From contig JAFGHC010000026.1 in NCBI GenBank assembly GCA_016939335.1, positions 1 to 43,143 on the forward strand: a stretch of 43,143 nt of DNA, written 5' to 3'. The stretch comes from Candidatus Saganbacteria bacterium. GTDB lineage: Bacteria > Margulisbacteria > WOR-1 > O2-12-FULL-45-9 > XYB2-FULL-48-7. Shown piece after piece: positions 26,231-34,842 of this stretch (position 1 is the first letter of the stretch; each line of letters opens with the position of its first letter). A program made the position numbers and the translations under genes. The notes under the pieces were generated by a model. It worked only from the letters and a program-made list of their open reading frames with translations. It did not search any database and was not told the DNA's origin.

Positions 26231-26660
26231 CCCCACATTGAAATGTGGGGAATTATAATAAATAAAGATCTTTCTTCTGATTAAGCACATAATCGGTTGC
26301 GATTTGTATCCTTTCTGGACGAATTTCCTTATAACCATATCGGCGTGCCCAAAAGTTGTTTATCCGAAGGTCCTGTTTCAGTAATTTCACTTCTTGAAAT
26401 ATTTTCCGGGCAGAAATCGCCTTAAGCTGCTTAACAGCCCAAGAGAGAACCTGATCTTCTTTTAAGCCGACCAACAGATGCATATGATCAGGCAACGAAC
26501 CACTAGCCAGCAACTCAATCCCTTTTTCCACGGCTATTCCCCTTAACAATTCGTGAATCCTGGGGTCAATCATATCGATAAGCAGATATTTTTTATACTT
26601 AGTTTGAAACCAGACATGGTAATATTTCATATCATATTCCCCACAATTTATTGTGGGGAA
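26231..26660 (-). mobile_element. IS200/REP-type single-gene element
   Basis: About 430 bp holding a Y1 transposase gene between two hairpins with related arms: 26231-26250 (CCCCACATT-GA-AATGTGGGG) and 26637-26660 (TTCCCCACAA-TTTA-TTGTGGGGAA). Subterminal hairpins recognised by TnpA are the rule in IS200/IS605; REP-associated transposases are also flanked by such palindromes. No accessory tnpB. It lies between the SLH gene and comEC. Confidence 0.8.
26253..26630 (-). CDS. tnpA: Y1 (HUH) transposase, IS200-like/RAYT
   Basis: 125 aa, full length for the family. Metal-binding HUH motif in SLPDHMHLLVGL, and the catalytic Tyr in IATDYVLNQKKD near the end. N-terminus YYHVWFQTKYKKY is the usual start (YHVWFRTKYR). 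It cuts and joins single-stranded DNA at hairpins. The frame is intact. Base composition is AT-richer than the flanking genes, in line with recent arrival. Confidence 0.9.
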   Translation of the reverse strand: MKYYHVWFQTKYKKYLLIDMIDPRIHELLRGIAVEKGIELLASGSLPDHMHLLVGLKEDQVLSWAVKQLKAISARKIFQEVKLLKQDLRINNFWARRYGYKEIRPERIQIATDYVLNQKKDLYLL

Positions 26661-26682
26661 TAATTCCCACCTATCATCGGTA

Positions 26683-28977
26683 TTATTTCATCGTTTCGAT
26701 CGCCAACTCCCGGCCGTCGGTCTTGACCTCGATCGCGCCGTTCAGGTCGGTCCGGTAAATTTCCGCCCCCGCCGCCGCCAGCCGCTCAAGCGCCGCCCGG
26801 GTCGGATGGCGGTAGCGGTTGCGGGCGCCGACCGAAACGACGGCATAGCGCGGGGCGACCGCCCGCAGGAATTCGCCGCCCGACGAGGTGGCGCTGCCGT
26901 GATGGCCGACTTTCAGGACGGTCGAGCGGAGGCCGCTCCCCAAGCTTAACACCCGTTCTTCCCCCGGGAAGCCGAGGTCGCCGGTAAAGAGAAAAGCAAC
27001 CTCGCCGTAAACCAGCCGCATCACGATCGAATCGGAATTGGTGTCGCGGAGCAGCGGCTCGCTCGGGTTTAGAATATAACCTTTGACCTCCGGGCCGAAG
27101 TCGATCACCTGTCCCGCCCGGCCAAGCGCGTATTTGATCCGGTTGGCCGCGATCAGTTCTTTGAATCGCTCATAGGCCCGGGAATTGTCGGCCTGGCCGC
27201 CGTCCAACACCCCATCAACTTTTATTTCTGCCAGGACCTTATTGAGGCCGCCGAGATGGTCGGCGTGAGGATGGGTCAAAATGACCAGATCGAGACGATT
27301 GATACCTTTGTGTTGCAGGAACGGCACAACAACTTTGCTGCCGATCGGATCGTCGTCATTCCGGGCCTCCTTAACTCTGTCCAGCCCGCCGCCATCAATC
27401 AGGACCTTTTTCCCGTCCGGCAGCTCGATCAACGCCGAGTCGCCCTGCCCCACGTCGAGGAAAGTCACGGTCAGCTGGCGGCCGCTTGAGGCCGGGGCGG
27501 AAAAAGCGCGGTCCCAGACAAAAAGCGGCAAAATAATTAACAGGGCGAACGCCAAACGTTTCCTGGTCACGACCAATTCGCCTCCCTTTTTTAGGAATTC
27601 AACCATCAAGATCAAGCCGGCATAAAAGCCGCCGACCATAATAAGGGACGGGGCTGCGGCATAAAAACAGGCGCCGGGCAGCGCCGGAACAAGACGGGCG
27701 ATCCTCTCAAGTATCACGAGCATCAGCCAGAGCGTGTTGCCAAAAAGTTGCGCCAGCGGCAGGAAGAAAAAGCCCAGAACGGTCGTGACAAAGCCAAAGA
27801 CGGTCAGGAATTCCACCCACGGAATGACCAAAAGATTGGCAATGATCCCGCCGGGAGTGACCTGGCTGAAATTGTAAGCGACGATCGGCGTGGTGGCCAG
27901 CAGCGGGGCCAAAGTTACCGCCAGGAGCTGCGGCATTTTCTTTCCCAGGACCGGAGCGATGTAAACCAGCGCCCAGGTGGCGGCAAAAGAAAGCTGAAAA
28001 CCGAGATCGAACAAAGTATTCGGGTCGGCGATTATCAGCACCAGGGCGGAGAACGCTAAAGTCGTGTAAATCTCCCCCTGCCGCTCAAAGAGCAGCCCGA
28101 TGAGCATGACCTCGCCCATGATCGCGGCCCGCAGGATCGACGCCCCTCCTCCCGTCACGACCACCAGCAGCAGATTGAACAGCGAAGTGGCCAGGATCGC
28201 CGACCAGTCGGGCAGCCGGCAGGAACGCATCAGGCCCAGGCAGACGCCGATCAGGATCGAGACCTGCGTCCCGGAAGCGACCAGCAGATGGATCAGCCCG
28301 GCCCGCCGGTAACTCGTCTTCGTCTCATCATCGAGCGGCGAAACGGTCGTCCCCAGCAAAATGCTCCCCAGCAGCGCCGCCTCCCTTGGCGGCAGGATCT
28401 TCGTGAGGACCCCGTTAAATTCGCGGCTAAAACCGAGCGCGATCTTTTTGAGCGGGCTGCCGCGATTGCCGGGCAGGGGCTCGTAATAAATGGCCAGGAA
28501 CCTGTAGCTCTTCATCCCCCGGGGCAGCAGCGGATTGGCAAAGGTTTGCATCTCGCTCAGCTCGCCCCTCAACTTTAGATTGTCCCCGTAATTTATCTTA
28601 AAATCGGGGTCATTAAGCCAAACGTAGAATTCGCCGCCGGCAATTCCGTCCGGCTTGATCTTGAGCGAGACTCCGTTCTCCTTGTATTTCGGCTCGTCGG
28701 CCACATAACCGCTGATGGCTTGAACGCCCCTGCCGGCCAGCGGGGCAAGCCCGTCCTGATGGATCAGCCCGGAAATTTGAAAAGCGAACGCTCCCGCCAG
28801 GGCGAACAGAACCAGGAGAAAGACCGAGGTTTTTGACCCGGTCACGGCGGCGTAAAGCAGCGATGAGCTGGAAATAAGTATCGCGATCAAAAGGCACCAA
28901 AGTGGCGCGTTCAGCAGCTTGCCGGCAATGATGCCGAGCGAATAAGCGATCGTAATAAATACTATCGGCCGATTCAT
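26683..28977 (-). CDS. comEC: ComEC/Rec2 DNA-uptake channel
   Basis: 764 aa from the ATG at 28977. N-terminal membrane spans and the OB-like DUF4131 region, the competence domain (HLLVASGTQVSILIGVCLGL through FLTVFGFVTTVLGFFFLPL), and a C-terminal metallo-beta-lactamase domain with FLDVGQGDSALIELPDGKK, LTHPHADHLGGL, LFTGDLG and LKVGHHGS. It moves single-stranded DNA across the inner membrane and degrades the second strand. Complete. With comEA (29448-30053) it indicates natural DNA uptake. Confidence 0.95.
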   Translation of the reverse strand: MNRPIVFITIAYSLGIIAGKLLNAPLWCLLIAILISSSSLLYAAVTGSKTSVFLLVLFALAGAFAFQISGLIHQDGLAPLAGRGVQAISGYVADEPKYKENGVSLKIKPDGIAGGEFYVWLNDPDFKINYGDNLKLRGELSEMQTFANPLLPRGMKSYRFLAIYYEPLPGNRGSPLKKIALGFSREFNGVLTKILPPREAALLGSILLGTTVSPLDDETKTSYRRAGLIHLLVASGTQVSILIGVCLGLMRSCRLPDWSAILATSLFNLLLVVVTGGGASILRAAIMGEVMLIGLLFERQGEIYTTLAFSALVLIIADPNTLFDLGFQLSFAATWALVYIAPVLGKKMPQLLAVTLAPLLATTPIVAYNFSQVTPGGIIANLLVIPWVEFLTVFGFVTTVLGFFFLPLAQLFGNTLWLMLVILERIARLVPALPGACFYAAAPSLIMVGGFYAGLILMVEFLKKGGELVVTRKRLAFALLIILPLFVWDRAFSAPASSGRQLTVTFLDVGQGDSALIELPDGKKVLIDGGGLDRVKEARNDDDPIGSKVVVPFLQHKGINRLDLVILTHPHADHLGGLNKVLAEIKVDGVLDGGQADNSRAYERFKELIAANRIKYALGRAGQVIDFGPEVKGYILNPSEPLLRDTNSDSIVMRLVYGEVAFLFTGDLGFPGEERVLSLGSGLRSTVLKVGHHGSATSSGGEFLRAVAPRYAVVSVGARNRYRHPTRAALERLAAAGAEIYRTDLNGAIEVKTDGRELAIETMK

Positions 28978-28993
28978 GATTTTCCAAATTAAC

Positions 28994-29025
28994 CACAAAG
29001 GCGCTAAGACACAAAGGGCACTAAG
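28994..29025. repeat. left octamer array of the GxxExxY cassette
   Basis: Units cacaaagg, cgctaaga, cacaaagg, gcactaag. The stop codon of the GxxExxY gene (29021-29023) is in the last unit. Inverted relative to the array at 29408-29439. Confidence 0.8.
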
Positions 29026-29404
29026 TGATAATCATTCGTTTTATTCCCTCTTTAATTGTTGGGACATTAAAGTTAATCAAAAAGCCGAGACGCCTTTGTC
29101 TAAGCTTTAGATAACTTAATAATTGCGCCTCATACACAGGATTCATGGTCTCGACTGCTTTCAACTCACAAATGATCAAATCATCGACAATAACGTCCAA
29201 ACGCAAAGCTGAGTCAAATTGAATCCCATCATAATTTATTGGGACAACAGATTGCCGCTTTAAACTTAATCCGGCCTTACAAAGCTCATGGCAAAAACAA
29301 ATCTCATAAACACTCTCAAGCAAGCCCGGGCCGAGGTGTTTATGGACAACATAAGCAGAATTAACGATCTTTTTCGCTATTGCTTCTTCTCTTACTGATA
29401 ACAT
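29021..29404 (-). CDS. GxxExxY protein
   Basis: 127 aa. The naming motif is seen in HKHLGPGLLESVYEICFCHE. The core RLDVIVDDLIICELKAVE has the D...ExK arrangement of PD-(D/E)xK nuclease-like folds; the family function is not established. The gene fits exactly between two inverted octamer arrays: its stop lies in the left array, and the AAAGGG before the ATG comes from the right array. Lies between comEC and comEA, splitting the competence genes. AT-rich. Confidence 0.9.
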   Translation of the reverse strand: MLSVREEAIAKKIVNSAYVVHKHLGPGLLESVYEICFCHELCKAGLSLKRQSVVPINYDGIQFDSALRLDVIVDDLIICELKAVETMNPVYEAQLLSYLKLRQRRLGFLINFNVPTIKEGIKRMIIT

Positions 29405-29407
29405 TTC

Positions 29408-29439
29408 CCTTTGTGCCCTTAGTGCCTTTGTGTCTTAGT
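29408..29439. repeat. right octamer array of the GxxExxY cassette
   Basis: Units cctttgtg, cccttagt, gcctttgt, gtcttagt, the inverted form of 28994-29025. It supplies the ribosome-binding purines of the GxxExxY gene. Confidence 0.8.
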
Positions 29440-29447
29440 GGTAAATC

Positions 29448-30053
29448 TCAAATACTTATCATGTTTTTAACCCGCTCAAACTTGCTCTTGCCAAACTTCG
29501 GTATCTCCATAAGCTGCTCCGGTCTGGCAAAAACCCCCTTAGTTCTGCGATATTCAACGATGGCTTTAGCCGTGGCCGGGCCGACGCCGGGCAATGAATC
29601 GAGCGCCTTTTCATCGGCGGTGTTGAGGTTAACTTTGGCGGCGGGAGAAGGGATTTTATCCTTTTGACCGACTGCCGGAGACGCGGCGGACTCAATGAGC
29701 GGCGGTTGTTTGGCCGGGACCAATATCTTTTCGCCGTCTTTGACCGTGGCGGCCAGATTGACCGCCGAGAGGTCGGCCGAAGGCCGGGCCCCGCCGGCTA
29801 AAGAGAGCGCATCAAGCATCCTATCCCCCGGCTTAAGCTTATAGACCCCTTCCCGGCGCACGGCGCCGCAGAGATGAACGGTGATCAGGGAAGTGAAACC
29901 GGGATCGGGCTTGGGGGGAGTGATCGTAATTGCGCCGCCCGGCTGGCCGCCGGGGAAAAACTGGCGGGCGGCCATGACCGCGCAGCCGATCAGCAGTGCA
30001 GCGATCAAACCGAGGACGATCAATTGCTGTTCTTTGGTCAGGTCAAAGTCCAT
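29448..30053 (-). CDS. comEA: ComEA-like DNA-binding competence protein
   Basis: 201 aa. One N-terminal membrane anchor (LIVLGLIAALLIGCAVMAA), an SLBB domain (ITVHLCGAVRREGVYKLKPG), and a C-terminal helix-hairpin-helix pair (VNLNTADEKALDSLPGVGPA followed by TAKAIVEYRR). It binds incoming duplex DNA at the membrane and passes it to ComEC. Same strand as comEC but separated by the GxxExxY cassette. Confidence 0.93.
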   Translation of the reverse strand: MDFDLTKEQQLIVLGLIAALLIGCAVMAARQFFPGGQPGGAITITPPKPDPGFTSLITVHLCGAVRREGVYKLKPGDRMLDALSLAGGARPSADLSAVNLAATVKDGEKILVPAKQPPLIESAASPAVGQKDKIPSPAAKVNLNTADEKALDSLPGVGPATAKAIVEYRRTKGVFARPEQLMEIPKFGKSKFERVKNMISI

Positions 30054-30084
30054 GTAACACGGGAAGCAACTTTATTGCCAGGTT

Positions 30085-30240
30085 AACTAACAACACGCTC
30101 GTCAGCCTACGGCGGACTCGCTACAACTAACGACTTACAACTATTTATTATTAAAATGGCTAATTCTACTCTTGTTGTTAGTTGTAGGGCCCGAAGGGCC
30201 CGTGTTGTAGCGAAGCGTGTTGTCAGTTATAGAGCGGCGA
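30085..30240. repeat. inverted ACAAC-rich repeat block
   Basis: The 214-nt space behind SLT contains words such as aactaacaacacgc and acaactaacgactt on the left and their inverse (gttgttagttgtag, gtgttgtagcgaagcg) on the right, plus the hairpin GGGCCC-GAA-GGGCCC (30188-30202). No gene is seen; a large imperfect stem could form. Confidence 0.6.
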
Positions 30241-30267
30241 AAGTTCGCCACGCCCAACGACCGCCCG

Positions 30268-30858
30268 TCAGATCCCCTGATAGATCGCCAGGATGTCCTG
30301 AACGTACGAGCGGGTGTGTTCGGAGTAGCCGCCGTTTTTGGCCACGGCGTTCGGCCCTTCCAGATAGGCGGCGATGGCGCTGGAGACGTTCCCCTTGAAC
30401 CGGTCGATCAGCGATTTGAGATAACGGACCGTGCCGCGGGCGTTCTGGTCGATATCGTAAGGGTTGTCGATGTCAAGCCCTTTGGCGGTCGAAGGGAGGA
30501 TCTGCCCCAGGCCGATCGCCCCGGAGGAAGAACGGGCATTGGGATTGAACTTCGATTCGCGCGTGATCAGCGCCGCCGCCAGTTTGGGATTAAGGTCGTA
30601 GGTCCTGGCGTGGCGCATCAGGCTGTCGGTAATCTGGGCCGCCTCATCGGCCGAGCGGTACTTGGCCACATGGCGCTGGATCTCAACCCGCGAATTCTCA
30701 CCGGCAGCGGCAAAGCCGGACGGCGGCGCAGCGACGTTCTGCTGTTCGACCGGGAAAACCGGCCGGGCCGGCGCCTGGTAACCTTTGTTGCTGTTGCCGA
30801 AACCGGAAAAGATCGAGACAACGAAGATAAAGATGATGGCGGCGGCGGTCGTGTTCAA
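30268..30858 (-). CDS. lytic transglycosylase (SLT domain)
   Basis: 196 aa from a TTG at 30858, 1 nt behind the purL stop; no ATG fits. N-terminal membrane anchor IIFIFVVSIFSGF, a Pro-rich linker, then the SLT lysozyme-like domain with catalytic Glu in ALITRESKFNPNARSS, GAIGLGQILPSTAKGL, and AIAAYLEGPNAVAKNGGY. It cleaves peptidoglycan strands. Co-transcribed with purL, with no obvious metabolic link. Confidence 0.92.
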   Translation of the reverse strand: MNTTAAAIIFIFVVSIFSGFGNSNKGYQAPARPVFPVEQQNVAAPPSGFAAAGENSRVEIQRHVAKYRSADEAAQITDSLMRHARTYDLNPKLAAALITRESKFNPNARSSSGAIGLGQILPSTAKGLDIDNPYDIDQNARGTVRYLKSLIDRFKGNVSSAIAAYLEGPNAVAKNGGYSEHTRSYVQDILAIYQGI

Positions 30859-30859
30859 G

Positions 30860-33004
<2,145 letters not shown>

Positions 33005-33013
33005 TATGGCACT

Positions 33014-33019
33014 ATTTTA
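33014..33019 (-). promoter_or_regulatory. -10 box of purL
   Basis: Minus-strand TAAAAT with a 9-nt gap to the ATG; a 2-3 nt leader is expected. Confidence 0.4.
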
Positions 33020-33052
33020 TCATCTTAAACGGGCGATGACAAACCGAAGGAT

Positions 33053-33124
33053 AAGAGGAGAAACTATTCGCCGTAGATGTGCTTTTTGTCTTCTGCCGAA
33101 ACGCGGCTCATCGTCAGGTTGATG
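33053..33124 (-). repeat. duplicated pnp 3' end, copy A
   Basis: 33064-33124 equals the last 20 codons and stop of pnp (37026-37086) with one mismatch (TAG for TAA), and the 12 nt after the stop (33053-33064) are also shared. It encodes [19 protein letters not shown] without a start. It lies between the metalloprotease stop (6 nt away) and purL. Confidence 0.9.
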
Positions 33125-33129
33125 CTCAC

Positions 33130-33888
33130 TTAAGGAGTGAACTCGCCGGGACGGCGCACTAGGGCGGATAAATTTGTTTTTAACTCTGCCTGGCAATCAA
33201 CACATATTTCTTCTGTAGGCCTTTCCTCTTCCAGATAGCGTTTTATCCAAAGATCAAGAGGCAACCCTTGCTGCATTAAACAAGATTCCCTTTCTCCCGC
33301 GCAATGATCTCCTCTATCAGACTCAAAGGTCCGATTCTTGTTTCGATCCGAAACTAGCCCTAAAACATGACCGAATTCGTGGGCAGAAATTCTTTTTGAA
33401 ATCTTAAACAACGGCTGCTTGTCTACGCTCAACACCGGGGGATTAACACGATCAAAAACCCTCCTAAGTGAAATAACACAGCCAAAAAATGGTTCAGCAA
33501 GCCCATAAATGTAGCTATTAGGTGATTCTAGCTCATGCCGATAACTGTTCAAATCAACATCGACGACCATAACTTCCAAAGCATTATGATTACGTAATGG
33601 ATTCTTACGAGCCAGCTGAAGAATACGGCCAGCATCAAACTGCGGACCACAGCCATGATCGGATGACAACCCTGCTTGCTTTTGATACTCATCAACAAAT
33701 CGAGATTTACCCGTGGTATCAGTATTAATCCCTCTGTCGCGAAGATCAATAATTTTTATGTCCGAACAAGCAGCCTGCAACATCAGGCTGACGCCTGAAT
33801 GCACCGCATCCATTACTTCATTTGAAACATGCCGTGTTCGTGTCAGATGAACCTCATTTCGGAAGGGCACGATGGGACGCATTTTCAT
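33130..33888 (-). CDS. zincin metalloprotease, archaemetzincin/matrixin-like
   Basis: 252 aa. The zinc motif is ISAHEFGHVLGLVSDRN (HExxHxxGxxxD), followed about 22 residues later by ESCLMQQGLP, whose Met fits the metzincin Met-turn. A preceding strand-rich part (GLAEPFFGCVISLRRVFDRV) and paired Cys (DHCAGERESC) recall archaemetzincins. No signal peptide, so cytoplasmic or unconventional. AT-richer than its surroundings. Sole gene of a cassette bordered by pnp-tail copies A and B. Confidence 0.75.
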   Translation of the reverse strand: MKMRPIVPFRNEVHLTRTRHVSNEVMDAVHSGVSLMLQAACSDIKIIDLRDRGINTDTTGKSRFVDEYQKQAGLSSDHGCGPQFDAGRILQLARKNPLRNHNALEVMVVDVDLNSYRHELESPNSYIYGLAEPFFGCVISLRRVFDRVNPPVLSVDKQPLFKISKRISAHEFGHVLGLVSDRNKNRTFESDRGDHCAGERESCLMQQGLPLDLWIKRYLEEERPTEEICVDCQAELKTNLSALVRRPGEFTP

Positions 33889-33952
33889 GGCATATTATCG
33901 TCAAAAACCACCAATAATTTCAATAATACTGCTATAAAAGATAAAACGAGGA

Positions 33953-34006
33953 CTATCCGCCGCAGATGTGCTTTTTGTCTTCGTCGGTAACATGGTTCAT
34001 GGTTAA
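33953..34006 (-). repeat. diverged pnp 3' end, copy B
   Basis: On the minus strand it encodes LTMNHVTDEDKKHICGG and stop, against [17 protein letters not shown] of pnp. Clearly homologous at nucleotide level but with many changes, so it derives from another pnp allele or is an old copy. Confidence 0.75.
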
Positions 34007-34035
34007 GCTGCCCCCTCCCCCGAATGGATCTGTGA

Positions 34036-34041
34036 TATAAT
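34036..34041 (+). promoter_or_regulatory. -10 box of the DUF5674 gene, leaderless
   Basis: TATAAT with a 6-nt gap to the ATG at 34048; no clear -35. Confidence 0.6.
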
Positions 34042-34047
34042 TTTACT

Positions 34048-34389
34048 ATGAAATTGGTTGATCGGCCGATCGCCAGGTCGGAGTTAAAACAGCTGGCCGA
34101 AAAGAAATTCGGCAATTTTGTCAAAGCCGTTGTCGATCTTGAACAAAAGATCATGGCGATAGACGCCGACCTGCATGCCGACGAAGAATCGCTCTTGCTG
34201 GAAAAAGGAGCAAAACAGGAGGACCTGTGGGGCATCAACCTCTATCCCGAACTGACCGGCGAAGATTTTATTGAATTCGACTCGATGATCAACCTGCGTC
34301 CCGCCCAGGGGAACCGCTCAAGAAATGTCGAAGACCCGGCCGTCAGGCAAAAGGTCGCCTCGATCGTCCACTCCCTCATAAAAGCATGA
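34048..34389 (+). CDS. DUF5674 family protein
   Basis: 113 aa. Recognised from the family pattern: KFGNFVKAVVDLEQKIMAID, LHADEESLLLEKGAKQEDLW, GINLYPELTGEDFIEFDSMI and NLRPAQGNRSRNVEDPAVRQ. Function unknown; common in candidate-phylum genomes. Soluble. Leaderless start behind TATAAT. Overlaps the next gene by ATGA, so the two form a unit, lying between pnp-tail copies B and C and pointing against pnp. Confidence 0.8.
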   Translation: MKLVDRPIARSELKQLAEKKFGNFVKAVVDLEQKIMAIDADLHADEESLLLEKGAKQEDLWGINLYPELTGEDFIEFDSMINLRPAQGNRSRNVEDPAVRQKVASIVHSLIKA

Positions 34390-34715
34390 CCGCACAACAT
34401 CAAGAACTTGCCGCCGGACGCTGGGAAAAGCTCTCCTTTATCGAACAGATGGCCAATATCGGCAGCGAGGTCGAACGGACAATTAAATGGCGCGGCAAAA
34501 ATAATGCCGAATACAGCCGGCTGGCCTTTGAAAGGGCGTTAGAATTGATCGATCTGACCATTAAGGGAGAAAAAGCGGCCCCGCGTTTAAAAGAATTGGC
34601 TCGCGTAAGAGAAGCGCTCTCGGACCATTTCTTTTTTGAGAATAGCTACAAATCGACCGATAAAAATTGGCAGGATTATTTTCTTGCTTTCAACTACGCG
34701 GCCAGAGCCAACTAA
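34386..34715 (+). CDS. helical hypothetical protein paired with DUF5674
   Basis: 109 aa, all-helical (EKLSFIEQMANIGSEVERTI, EYSRLAFERALELIDLTIKG). Not assigned to a named family, though similar proteins next to DUF5674 are familiar from candidate phyla. No catalytic motif is visible. The ATG overlaps the upstream stop. The gene stops 9 nt before pnp-tail copy C. A toxin-antitoxin-like or adaptor pair is possible, without proof. Confidence 0.7.
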   Translation: MTAQHQELAAGRWEKLSFIEQMANIGSEVERTIKWRGKNNAEYSRLAFERALELIDLTIKGEKAAPRLKELARVREALSDHFFFENSYKSTDKNWQDYFLAFNYAARAN

Positions 34716-34724
34716 ACCGAGATA

Positions 34725-34817
34725 CTATTCGCCGTAGATGTGCTTTTTGTCTTCTGCCGAAACGCGGCTCATCGTCAGGTTGATCCGGCCCATGTCGTCG
34801 ATCTCGATCACCTTGAC
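34725..34817 (-). repeat. duplicated pnp 3' end, copy C
   Basis: 93 nt matching 37026-37118 with three mismatches (stop TAG for TAA, plus two synonymous changes). The frame [18 protein letters not shown] continues to the stop. Borders the HAD gene (25 nt away) and the DUF5674 pair. Confidence 0.92.
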
Positions 34818-34842
34818 GACGCCGCCCGGCAGACGGAGGATT

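Noticed and set aside
33064-34817. pnp-tail copies as separate small genes
   Set aside because: They carry only the last codons of pnp without a start or ribosome site; they are duplicated borders, not genes.
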